Below the pieces are notes generated by a model, which did no database searches, was not told the DNA's origin, and worked only from the letters and a program-made list of their open reading frames with translations. The position numbers were made by a program, and so were the translations under genes. 64,000 nucleotides of DNA from Chitinophaga vietnamensis (lineage in GTDB: Bacteria > Bacteroidota > Bacteroidia > Chitinophagales > Chitinophagaceae), in contig NZ_CABHMS010000010.1 of assembly GCF_902167635.1 (NCBI RefSeq), forward strand, positions 62,001 to 126,000, read 5' to 3'. This document shows positions 34,363 to 42,249 of the stretch, piece after piece. Numbering within the stretch: position 1 is the first letter of the stretch; each line of letters starts with the position of its first letter.

Positions 34363-35748
34363 CTATTTATCCAGTGTCATAAAAAGATTGTTCAGTGATT
34401 CGGCATACAGTGGATGTGCGAAAACCATATCGCGCAATTGCGATGCGGTGATGCCGGCGGCCATGGCCATTTGTATCAGCGACATCAGTTCACCGCCTTC
34501 TTCTCCTACGACGGCGGCGCCCAGTATCTTTCCGGTGGCGGCATGTACCACGGCCTTCAGGAAGCCGCTGGTATGGCCCGTTTCGATGGCGCGCGCTACT
34601 TTGTCCATGCCGAGGTGCGCTACCTGTATGGGATACCCCTGCCTTACGGCTTCTTTCTCTGAAAGCCCGATACGCCCGAGTTGCGGATCGGTGAACATAC
34701 AATAAGGCACCTGCCGGGTCTTGACAGTCATATTACCCTGTTCAAACAGGTTGCGGTATACGATAAGATGATCATGATAGGCGATGTGTGTAAATGCCGG
34801 GCCGCCTTTCACATCACCCAGCGCAAAGATGCCGGGGGCGCTGGTTTCGAGCTTGTCGTCCACTTGAATGAATCCGTGTTCGTCGGTGGTAACATTGGCT
34901 TTACTCAGCTGTAAGGTGGCGGTTTGCGGTTTACGGCCCGTAGCTACCAGTATATGCGTGCACGTCAGGGTGCGCCTGCCGGTGCCGGTGATGATATCCA
35001 AAGATAATCCGGCAGCGGTTCTGGTGATCTTGTCGGCCTTCGAAGAGGTATATATCTTCATGCCTTCATCTTCCAAAATATTCCTGATCACAGCGGCTAC
35101 GTCTTCATCTTCGTGCGACATCAATTGCGGCGAACTTTCGATGATACTAACGTTACTGCCTAAACGCTGAAATAGCTGTCCCAGTTCAAGGCCAACATAG
35201 CTGCCGCCCAGCACCAGCAGCTCAGGTGGTACGATGGTTTCATCGAGCAGGGTGGTGGAGGTGTAATAGGGCAGGGTAGATAGTCCGGGAATATCGGGGA
35301 TGAGCGGCGTTGTGCCGGTATTGATGAATATCTTTTCTGCGCTGAGGGTGCGTACATTTCCGCCTGCGGCCTCCACCAGCAAGGTTTTGGGGCTGGTGAA
35401 CGCGGCGCTGCCATAGATGATGTTCAGCCCCGGTTGCGCTTCCAGTCCTTTTTGTACGCCATAGCGGAAGCGTTGTACGATCTCATTTTTGCGGGCAACG
35501 ATAAAAGGCAGATCGATATCATGGTGGCCAGTGATGCGCACGCCCCAGGAGATACTGTTAGCCACGGTGTGGGCTACGCGGGCGCAGGCGATCATGGCTT
35601 TGGTGGGAGTGCATCCGTCGTTGATGCAGGTGCCACCCAGGAGGCGTTGTTCGATGACAGCAGTTTTATAGCCTTTGGCCGCCAGTTTCCTGGCGAGCGG
35701 ATTACCGGCCTGTCCGGAGCCGATAATAATGGCATCAAACTTTTCCAT
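34363..35748 (-). CDS. Flavin-dependent pyridine nucleotide-disulfide oxidoreductase
   Basis: 461 residues of the dihydrolipoamide dehydrogenase/mercuric reductase class. FAD-binding GSGQAG (10-15), redox-active disulfide Cys41/Cys46 in GGTCINDGCTPTK, NAD(P)-binding LVLGGSYVGLELG (about 179-191), second FAD motif GIFALGDV, and the C-terminal acid-base motif AHPLYAES with His445 and Glu450. It lacks the N-terminal heavy-metal domain and the C-terminal Cys pair of true mercuric reductases, so the substrate is likely a small disulfide. As first gene of the run with the ergothioneine transporter and synthesis genes, it could regenerate reduced ergothioneine or another thiol. That is an inference. 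A degenerate -7 box (AATATTTG, minus strand, 35774-35781) lies 26 bases upstream. Confidence 0.88.
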   Translation of the reverse strand: MEKFDAIIIGSGQAGNPLARKLAAKGYKTAVIEQRLLGGTCINDGCTPTKAMIACARVAHTVANSISWGVRITGHHDIDLPFIVARKNEIVQRFRYGVQKGLEAQPGLNIIYGSAAFTSPKTLLVEAAGGNVRTLSAEKIFINTGTTPLIPDIPGLSTLPYYTSTTLLDETIVPPELLVLGGSYVGLELGQLFQRLGSNVSIIESSPQLMSHEDEDVAAVIRNILEDEGMKIYTSSKADKITRTAAGLSLDIITGTGRRTLTCTHILVATGRKPQTATLQLSKANVTTDEHGFIQVDDKLETSAPGIFALGDVKGGPAFTHIAYHDHLIVYRNLFEQGNMTVKTRQVPYCMFTDPQLGRIGLSEKEAVRQGYPIQVAHLGMDKVARAIETGHTSGFLKAVVHAATGKILGAAVVGEEGGELMSLIQMAMAAGITASQLRDMVFAHPLYAESLNNLFMTLDK

Positions 35749-35852
35749 ACGGGTGAATTTGCAGTGAGCGGGCCAAATATTATACCACGACAGTCATTAA
35801 AATTAAAGTAATTATTGATACGAAATTGAAATGCATTTCGCCGGTTTTGAAG

Positions 35853-35860
35853 TATCTTTG
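35853..35860 (+). promoter_or_regulatory. Bacteroidota -7 box of dusB
   Basis: TATCTTTG matches TAnnTTTG exactly. It lies inside the reading frame that begins at the upstream ATG (35831), which shows that the real start is downstream, at TTG 35885. Confidence 0.5.
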
Positions 35861-35884
35861 CGGTTTCCAGAAAACAATTGCGAG

Positions 35885-36922
35885 TTGGTTAAGATCGATA
35901 ATATCATATTGCCTGATTTTCCGCTGCTGCTGGCGCCCATGGAAGACGTGAGCGATCCGCCGTTCCGTGTGGTGTGCAAAGATGCCGGCGCTGACCTGAT
36001 GTACACGGAGTTCATCTCCAGCGAAGGTCTCATCCGCGACGCCATCAAATGCCGGCGTAAGCTGGATATCTTCGATTATGAGCGCCCGATCGGCATACAG
36101 ATATTTGGCGGCGATGAAGACAGCATGGCCATGGCTGCGCAGATCGTTGAAACCACCAATCCCGACCTGCTCGATATCAATTTCGGCTGCCCGGTGAAGA
36201 AGGTGGCTGGAAGAGGCGCCGGCGCCGGCGTGCTCAAAGACATTGACCTGATGGTGCGCCTCACCGAAGCCTGTGTGAAAGCCACCAAACTGCCCGTTAC
36301 CGTGAAAACCCGCCTCGGGTGGGACGATGGCAGCAAAAATATTGAAGAAGTAGCAGAACGTTTGCAGGATGTTGGCATCAAAGCGCTGGCTATACATGGC
36401 CGCACGCGCTGCCAGATGTACAAAGGAGAGGCCGACTGGACCCTCATCGGCAAAGTGAAAAATAATCCGCGTATCCATATTCCCATCTTCGGCAACGGCG
36501 ATATCAACAGCCCGCAGAAAGCACTGGAATATAAAAACCGCTACGGCGTTGACGGCATCATGATCGGCCGCGCCGCCATCGGCTACCCCTGGATATTCCG
36601 GGAGATCAAACATTATGTGCAAACCGGAGAGCTGATGCACGGCCCTACTTTGGAAGAGCGCATCGCCGTTAGTAAAAAGCATCTCGTGGAATCCGTGAAG
36701 TGGAAGGGCCCTGTTGCCGGCATCAACGAAATGCGCGGTTGCTACGCCAATTATCTCAAAGGCCTGCCGGATATCAAACAGTTCCGCAGCCGCCTCGTCA
36801 CGCTGAAAACAGTGGAAGAGGTGAGCGCTGTGCTCGACGAGATCGAAGCCTATTACAAAGGCATCGAGCTGGAACACGCACCCATTGAGCTGATCGACTA
36901 TCATCAGAACTGTCCGCTCTAA
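35885..36922 (+). CDS. dusB: tRNA-dihydrouridine synthase
   Basis: About 345 residues. The flavoenzyme reduces uridine in tRNA D-loops with NADPH. Landmarks are LLLAPMEDVSDPPFR at the N-terminus, the active-site cysteine in INFGCPVKKVAGRGAG, the FMN/substrate residues in VTVKTRLGW and AIHGRTR, and the GIMIGRAAIGYPWIF phosphate loop. I chose the TTG at 35885, which yields the family-typical start MVKIDNIILPDFP. The ATG at 35831 would add 18 residues that match nothing and overlap the promoter box. It is divergent from the ergothioneine run. Confidence 0.9.
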   Translation: MVKIDNIILPDFPLLLAPMEDVSDPPFRVVCKDAGADLMYTEFISSEGLIRDAIKCRRKLDIFDYERPIGIQIFGGDEDSMAMAAQIVETTNPDLLDINFGCPVKKVAGRGAGAGVLKDIDLMVRLTEACVKATKLPVTVKTRLGWDDGSKNIEEVAERLQDVGIKALAIHGRTRCQMYKGEADWTLIGKVKNNPRIHIPIFGNGDINSPQKALEYKNRYGVDGIMIGRAAIGYPWIFREIKHYVQTGELMHGPTLEERIAVSKKHLVESVKWKGPVAGINEMRGCYANYLKGLPDIKQFRSRLVTLKTVEEVSAVLDEIEAYYKGIELEHAPIELIDYHQNCPL

Positions 36923-37005
36923 AATCACGTTTGTTCATACAGCAAATTTTCAGGATATTCGTTGACGTTGTACATGTGCGTTTTGTTCACCGTAAAATCC
37001 CCTGT

Positions 37006-37593
37006 ATGCTCAGACTTCCCCTTGTTACAGCCATCATTGCGCTGATGATCATCGCTTGCAACGACGCATCCAAACACGAAAAAACACTTACTCACAGCAG
37101 CACGCCGCCCGACAGCGCCACCGCTCATGCCGATATCCGCTACCGCGATCAGCAACAGATCGAGAAAGTAGTGCTGGGATTTTGTGAGCACTTCGACAAC
37201 GGCACGCTCACGCAATGTATGAACTTCATGGACGACAGCATCCGTGGAGAGATCGACGGCGTAAGGCTGCGCGGCAAAAAGAATTTCGAAGCTAAAATTG
37301 AACAGCTGATCGCCAGCACCAGGAACACACATTATCAGCCCCGGCACCTGCTCACCAACATGCAGTTTACGCCGGGTACCAACGATACAGTAAAGCTCAG
37401 CTGCTATTCTTCCATGTTCTGGACAGACCTGCAAACCGGCCAGATACAGCTGATGTCCATCGGTTATTATAAAGGGAAGGTGGTCAGGAAAGAAGATGGT
37501 AAATGGTATATCACCGTGCTGAATTCATTGCCCGACAGCCGGCTGGTGAAAGAATTCTATCACGACATACCTGAAGATGCAGCCAAGCTGTAA
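37006..37593 (+). CDS. Lipoprotein of unknown function
   Basis: 195 residues from the ATG at 37006. The signal peptide MLRLPLVTAIIALMIIACND ends in a lipobox (IIAC). The mature domain (IRYRDQQQIEKVVLGFCEHF, NFMDDSIRGEIDGVRLRGK, FEAKIEQLIAST, KWYITVLNSLPDS) has the helix plus curved-sheet rhythm of an NTF2/SnoaL-like domain, but this is a weak resemblance. An earlier in-frame start at 36931 is unlikely because it would mask the signal peptide. It stands 27 bases before the aldo/keto reductase, possibly co-transcribed. Confidence 0.75.
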   Translation: MLRLPLVTAIIALMIIACNDASKHEKTLTHSSTPPDSATAHADIRYRDQQQIEKVVLGFCEHFDNGTLTQCMNFMDDSIRGEIDGVRLRGKKNFEAKIEQLIASTRNTHYQPRHLLTNMQFTPGTNDTVKLSCYSSMFWTDLQTGQIQLMSIGYYKGKVVRKEDGKWYITVLNSLPDSRLVKEFYHDIPEDAAKL

Positions 37594-37620
37594 TTTTGTT
37601 TAAAAGTAAAAACATCGTGT

Positions 37621-38454
37621 ATGAAGATTACAGACATTAAAGGAACAGTGACATTAGCAAACGGCGTACAAATGCCCTATTTCGGATTAGGGGTTTGGAG
37701 ATCCAACGAAGGACAGGAAGTGATCGATGCGGTTACATACGCACTGGATGCGGGCTACCGGCATATCGACACTGCCGCGATCTATCAGAATGAAGAAGGT
37801 GTAGGCCAGGCTGTTGCCAGGCATGCAGTAGACAGGAAAGATATCTTCATCACCAGCAAAGTCTGGAATGCCGACCAGGGCTATGACAGCACCTTAAAGG
37901 CTTTGGATACCTCGCTCGCCAAACTCGGTACTGACTATCTCGATCTGTACCTTATCCACTGGCCGGTAAAAGGCAAATACAAAGAAACCTGGCGCGCATT
38001 GGAAACACTTTATGCAGAAGGCCGTGTGAAGGCCATTGGCGTAAGCAATTTCCTGCAACATCATCTCGAAGATGTGCTGCAATCCGCCAAGGTAGCGCCG
38101 ATGGTGGATCAGCTGGAGTTTCATCCCCGTCTCGTACAGCCGTCGCTGTTACAGTTCTGTCAGCAGCACGGCATCCAGTACGAAGCCTGGAGCCCGCTCA
38201 TGCAAGGCCAGGTATTCGATATCCCCGAGCTGAAAACACTTGCCGCCAAATACCAGGTTTCCGTTGCGCAGCTCGTACTCCGCTGGGATCTGCAAAAGGG
38301 CGTTGTCACCATCCCCAAAAGCGTGCAACAAAAAAGGATCGTTGACAATGCCAACATCTTCCACTTCAACATCAGCGCCGAAGACATCGCCCTGATCGAC
38401 GCCCTGGATCAAGGTTTGCGCGTAGGACCCGATCCGGATAAATTTGACTTTTAG
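37621..38454 (+). CDS. Aldo/keto reductase
   Basis: 277 residues, a TIM-barrel NADPH-dependent carbonyl reductase. The catalytic tetrad is intact: Asp50 and Tyr55 (GYRHIDTAAIYQNE), Lys80 (ITSKVW) and His113 (LYLIHWP). The cofactor segment VTIPKSVQQKRIVDNANIF (with the Lys-Ser-x4-Arg pattern) is typical of the 2,5-diketo-gluconate reductase / AKR5 group. The physiological substrate is not evident. The stop is 7 bases before the 192-bp palindrome. Confidence 0.93.
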   Translation: MKITDIKGTVTLANGVQMPYFGLGVWRSNEGQEVIDAVTYALDAGYRHIDTAAIYQNEEGVGQAVARHAVDRKDIFITSKVWNADQGYDSTLKALDTSLAKLGTDYLDLYLIHWPVKGKYKETWRALETLYAEGRVKAIGVSNFLQHHLEDVLQSAKVAPMVDQLEFHPRLVQPSLLQFCQQHGIQYEAWSPLMQGQVFDIPELKTLAAKYQVSVAQLVLRWDLQKGVVTIPKSVQQKRIVDNANIFHFNISAEDIALIDALDQGLRVGPDPDKFDF

Positions 38455-38461
38455 CACGCGA

Positions 38462-38653
38462 AGGTTGTCTTACTCAGGATTATACTGATTGAAAGGATTA
38501 CCAGGATTTTTTTACCAGAATTAATAAAGATTAAAAAAGATTCGCGAAGATCAGTTCGAATTGATCTTTGCGAATCTTTTTTAATCTTTATTAATTCTGG
38601 TAAAAAAATCCTGGTAATCCTTTCAATCAGTATAATCCTGAGTAAGACAACCT
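38462..38653. repeat. 192-bp near-perfect palindrome, family A copy 1
   Basis: The two 96-base halves are inverted copies with essentially two mismatched positions, centred on TTCGAA at 38555-38560. The outer 40 bases contain CTCAGGATTATACTGATT and GAAAGGATTACCAGGATTTT, and the inner part contains TTAATAAAGATTAAAAAAG. It spans the gap between the aldo/keto reductase (stop 38454) and the convergent aminotransferase. The right arm extends about 30 bases into the aminotransferase coding sequence. A second copy lies at 41997-42249. Confidence 0.93.
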
Positions 38654-39753
38654 AGCAGTGTATCCACGTCTTTTCTATTATTATAAAAGTTCAATCCGAT
38701 TGTGAGCTGCTTGTTTTTGTAGCGGGCTACGATGTTTCTTTTTTCTATGTTGGCGAATTGCTCGGGCGTAATATCCAGGCGCTGGATGGCGGAAAGGTGC
38801 TGCGCCGGGAAGTTGGAAAGGATGCGGATGTTGTGTTTGGCGGCTTGTTCGTGCAGGTAACGGATCAGCGTGTGTACGTAAGCGTTAATATGATCAAGGC
38901 CGATGTTGTTGAGGTATTCGAGGGTATGCTTCAACATCAGGATGTTGAAGTAGGGCAGGGTGCCGCCTTCAAATACCTGGGCATTCTTTTTAGGATGGAA
39001 CACGGTATGGTCTTGCACGGAGTGGAAATCAGGTTGCGAGTATTCCACATTGTACCAGCCCATCACCTGCGGAGGATATTGATCGAGGATCTTTTGAGAG
39101 ATATACATGCCGCCGATGCCGTAGCCCCCTGTTACCCATTTGTAGGCATGGAAGAAATAAATATCGACATGACAGGCCTGTACATCCACCGGCTCTACGC
39201 CAAAGGATTGTGTGGCATCTACGATATGGATCAGGTCATGTTTTTTGCATAGCTCGCCTATTTTTTTGAGGTCTTGTTTGAAGCCGGTGCGGAACATGAC
39301 ATGACTGGTGATGAGTAGGCGGGTGGCAGGTGTGATTTGCTTTTCAATATCTTCGATACTGATCACGCCATTGCCCGAATGCCCTACCAGGTGCACTTTG
39401 TAGCCGTTATGCATCCAGTTGACGAAGCTGGTGGGAAATTCATCGTGCATGGTAATGATCTCGTAATGTTTCGGGAACATACCATGCAGGTTGGTGATAC
39501 CTTGTGCAGTATTGGTGATGAAGGCGATCTCTGAGGGGCTGGCATTGATCATACGTGCCAGCAGCGCACGGGCCTCGCTGGTCTGGCTATCCCAGGAGGG
39601 CATTACCAGCCGGCCTTTACGGCTTTGCTCTTCCAGCAGGGCGGTGGCATGCGCTACATACGAACGGCTCACAGGGCCGCCACCATTGGTGCCCAGATAG
39701 ATATAATTTTCTGATGCCGGGTAATCTTCCCTTATTTTTTCCCAATTGATCAT
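38623..39753 (-). CDS. Class V aminotransferase (PLP-dependent)
   Basis: 376 residues of the cysteine desulfurase/isopenicillin-N epimerase-like fold. The PLP lysine is in FFHAYKWVTGGYGIGG, preceded by the PLP-ring aspartate in HIVDATQSFGVEPV and the phosphate-binding FITNTAQGITNLHG. There is no catalytic cysteine loop of the IscS/SufS type, so an epimerase, lyase or aminotransferase is more likely than a desulfurase. The last residues (TQDYTD and stop) are encoded inside the arm of the 38.46-kb palindrome, so the present C-terminus was probably set by that element. It is divergent from the GH3 gene. Confidence 0.9.
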   Translation of the reverse strand: MINWEKIREDYPASENYIYLGTNGGGPVSRSYVAHATALLEEQSRKGRLVMPSWDSQTSEARALLARMINASPSEIAFITNTAQGITNLHGMFPKHYEIITMHDEFPTSFVNWMHNGYKVHLVGHSGNGVISIEDIEKQITPATRLLITSHVMFRTGFKQDLKKIGELCKKHDLIHIVDATQSFGVEPVDVQACHVDIYFFHAYKWVTGGYGIGGMYISQKILDQYPPQVMGWYNVEYSQPDFHSVQDHTVFHPKKNAQVFEGGTLPYFNILMLKHTLEYLNNIGLDHINAYVHTLIRYLHEQAAKHNIRILSNFPAQHLSAIQRLDITPEQFANIEKRNIVARYKNKQLTIGLNFYNNRKDVDTLLGCLTQDYTD

Positions 39754-39839
39754 AGTCGCTGCTTTATATTGACAATATTAAATGATAACTTGCGAACCTG
39801 CAATGACATCTTTCATACATATTTCAAGGATTTTTTAGC

Positions 39840-41996
39840 ATGTTGAGGAAACGGAGCCTGTTATTTTTTTCGATCATTTTATTTTCAGGACAGCGACTGG
39901 CAGCACAGGAGCGGCCGCTGTTCCGCCAGCAGGACGCGCCGCTGGAAGCGCGCGTCAATGACCTGTTGCATACCCTTACCCTGGAAGAAAAAATTTCGCT
40001 GCTGGGGTATAACAGTCCTGCCGTACAGCGTTTGAATATTCCTGCCTACAACTGGTGGAATGAGGCGTTGCATGGCATCGCAAGGGGAGGCGAAGCCACG
40101 GTATATCCGCAGGCGATTGGTTTGTCGGCCACTTTCAATGCGCCACTTGCGAAAGAAGTGGCTACCACCATTTCTACAGAGGCCCGCGCTAAATACAATA
40201 TGGCGGTGCAGGCTGGCCGCCATGTACAGTACATGGGGCTTAACTTCTGGACGCCTAATATCAATATCTTCCGCGATCCGCGCTGGGGCCGCGGACAAGA
40301 AACTTACGGCGAAGATCCTTTCCTGACGGCCACTATGGCGGGCGCTTTCGTCCGCGGCTTACAAGGCGATGATCCTGCCGCACTGAAGACTGCCGCCTGT
40401 GCCAAGCACTTCGCGGTGCACAGCGGCCCGGAAGCGGACCGCCATAGTTTCAATGCCATTATTGACGAGAAAGACCTGAGAGAAACCTATCTCTATGCTT
40501 TTAAGAAGATGGTAGATGGCGGCGTGGAATCGATCATGTGCGCCTATAACCGTGTGAACAGCCAGCCTTGCTGTACCGGTAACACGCTGCTGCAGGACAT
40601 CCTGCGGCATGAATGGCAATTCCATGGGCAGGTGGTGACGGATTGCTGGGCGCTGGATGATATCTGGCTGCGCCACAAAGCCATCCCTACCCGCGAAGAA
40701 GTAGCTGCCGCCGCGGTGAAAGCCGGCGTGAACCTCGACTGCGCCAATATCCTGCAGGACGATGTGCTGAAAGCCATCAGGAATGGCCGGCTCAAAGCTG
40801 CTGATGTAGACAGCGCGCTCGTGGCCTCTCTGCGCACACAAATGAAACTGGGCTTGTATAATGATCCTGCCAGTAGTCGTTATGCAGGTTATGCCGCCGA
40901 CAGCGTCAATAACAGCTATCACGCGCAACTCGCGCGGGAGGCGGCCCGGCAGAGCATGGTGCTGTTGAAGAATGACGGCATCCTTCCCCTGCAAAAAGAT
41001 AAATATGCTTCTATGTTGGTGGCGGGCTCCAACTCCGCCTCGCTGGAAGCCTTGATGGGCAACTATCACGGCGTATCCGGTAATATGGTCACTTTTGCTG
41101 CCGGCCTTGGTAAAGCCGCCGGCCCGGGCATGGCCATGCAATATGACCAAGGCTGCGATTTCACTGATACCACGCATTTCGGTGGCATCTGGGCTTCGCA
41201 GAACTGCGATGTAACGGTGGCCGTGATCGGCCTCACACCGCTGCTGGAAGGTGAAGAAGGCGATGCATTCCTCTCGCCCTCCGGTGGCGACAAGAACACC
41301 CTGAGCCTCCCGCGTTCGCAGGTGCTGTTCATGCAGAAGCTGCGCGCCGCACACAAGAAGCCCATCATTGCCGTGGTAACCGCCGGCAGCGCGGTAGATA
41401 TCAAAGCCATCGAGCCTTATGCAGACGCTGTCATCCTCGCCTGGTACCCCGGCGAACAAGGCGGGAATGCGCTCGCAGATATCATCTTCGGCGATTATTC
41501 CCCCGCCGGCCGACTGCCTGTAACCTTCTACAACTCACTGAACGACCTGCCCGACTATAAAAGCTATAGCATGCAAAACCGCACCTATCGCTATTTTCCG
41601 GGCAAGGTAGCCTATCCTTTTGGTTTCGGCATGAGCTATACCAGTTTCCACTACAGCTGGAAACAAGCGCCATCAGACAGCTACACCCTCAAAGATACCA
41701 TTCGTATATCCGTTGACGTTACCAATACCGGCGCATACGACGGCGACGAAGTAGTACAGGCCTACATCAGCTATCCCGGCATAGAACGAATGCCCCTGAA
41801 AGAGCTGAAAGCATTCCAGCGCACCCACATCAAAAAAGGCAATACCAACACCATCGAGCTCAGTATCCCCGTTGCCGAACTACAAAAATGGGACCTGCAA
41901 AAGCACCAGTGGAAATTATACAAAGGAACCTACAAGGTCCAGCTGGGGCCGGATTCAGAGCATTTCGCACTGACGAAGGAGTTAACGGTGAAGTAG
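39840..41996 (+). CDS. Glycoside hydrolase family 3, beta-xylosidase/glucosidase-like
   Basis: 718 residues with a signal peptide (cleavage near LAAQ). The GH3 N-terminal barrel shows YNWWNEALHGIARGG, FWTPNINIFRDPRWGRGQE, AKHFAVHSGPE and the nucleophile Asp268 in VVTDCWALDD. The C-terminal domain has LLKNDGILPLQ, and a fibronectin-III-like domain lies at the end (VTNTGAYDGDEVVQAYI, about 610-690). The WNE and TDCWAL forms resemble the beta-xylosidase/alpha-arabinofuranosidase branch (plant BXL-like) rather than beta-N-acetylglucosaminidases. It probably acts in the periplasm on xylo- or gluco-oligosaccharides. A GH9 enzyme is encoded 1.6 kb downstream. Confidence 0.92.
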   Translation: MLRKRSLLFFSIILFSGQRLAAQERPLFRQQDAPLEARVNDLLHTLTLEEKISLLGYNSPAVQRLNIPAYNWWNEALHGIARGGEATVYPQAIGLSATFNAPLAKEVATTISTEARAKYNMAVQAGRHVQYMGLNFWTPNINIFRDPRWGRGQETYGEDPFLTATMAGAFVRGLQGDDPAALKTAACAKHFAVHSGPEADRHSFNAIIDEKDLRETYLYAFKKMVDGGVESIMCAYNRVNSQPCCTGNTLLQDILRHEWQFHGQVVTDCWALDDIWLRHKAIPTREEVAAAAVKAGVNLDCANILQDDVLKAIRNGRLKAADVDSALVASLRTQMKLGLYNDPASSRYAGYAADSVNNSYHAQLAREAARQSMVLLKNDGILPLQKDKYASMLVAGSNSASLEALMGNYHGVSGNMVTFAAGLGKAAGPGMAMQYDQGCDFTDTTHFGGIWASQNCDVTVAVIGLTPLLEGEEGDAFLSPSGGDKNTLSLPRSQVLFMQKLRAAHKKPIIAVVTAGSAVDIKAIEPYADAVILAWYPGEQGGNALADIIFGDYSPAGRLPVTFYNSLNDLPDYKSYSMQNRTYRYFPGKVAYPFGFGMSYTSFHYSWKQAPSDSYTLKDTIRISVDVTNTGAYDGDEVVQAYISYPGIERMPLKELKAFQRTHIKKGNTNTIELSIPVAELQKWDLQKHQWKLYKGTYKVQLGPDSEHFALTKELTVK

Positions 41997-42249
41997 GCGG
42001 ATGTTGTCTTTGCTCAGGATTATACTGATTGAAAGGATTAACAGGATTTTTTTATAAGGATTAATAAAGATTAAAAAAAGGATTTGCGAAGATTTTCGCG
42101 AAGGTAGCCCTTGAAGCGCTCAAAGCGCTTCAAGGGCTGGAACCTCGTTACTCTTCTCGCAAATCCTTTTTTTAATCTTTATTAATCCTTATAAAAAAAT
42201 CCTGTTAATCCTTTCAATCAGTATAATCCTGAGCAAAGACAACATCCGC
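41997..42249. repeat. 253-bp nested palindrome, family A copy 2
   Basis: The outer arms, about 90 bases each (41997-42090 and 42156-42249), are inverted copies. Their sequence matches the arms of the 38462-38653 palindrome along most of their length (CTCAGGATTATACTGATT, GAAAGGATTAACAGGATTTT, AATAAAGATTAAAAAA). Inside lies a second hairpin, AGCCCTTGAAGCGCT / AGCGCTTCAAGGGCT (42106-42138), nearly identical to the hairpin behind parE at 7633-7682. The element fills the gap between the GH3 stop (41996) and the antiporter stop (42250) exactly. Confidence 0.93.

Noticed and set aside
34363-35748. Mercuric reductase merA
   Set aside because: No N-terminal heavy-metal domain, no C-terminal vicinal cysteines, and no mer genes nearby.
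35780-36928. 382-codon minus-strand frame opposite dusB
   Set aside because: Shadow of dusB, which has complete family motifs on the plus strand.
40359-41459. 366-codon minus-strand frame opposite the GH3 gene
   Set aside because: Shadow; the GH3 catalytic motifs lie on the plus strand.
38462-42249. Composite transposon or insertion sequence bounded by the two palindromes
   Set aside because: No transposase lies between or within them, and no target-site duplication could be recognised. The enclosed aminotransferase and GH3 genes look like ordinary chromosomal genes.
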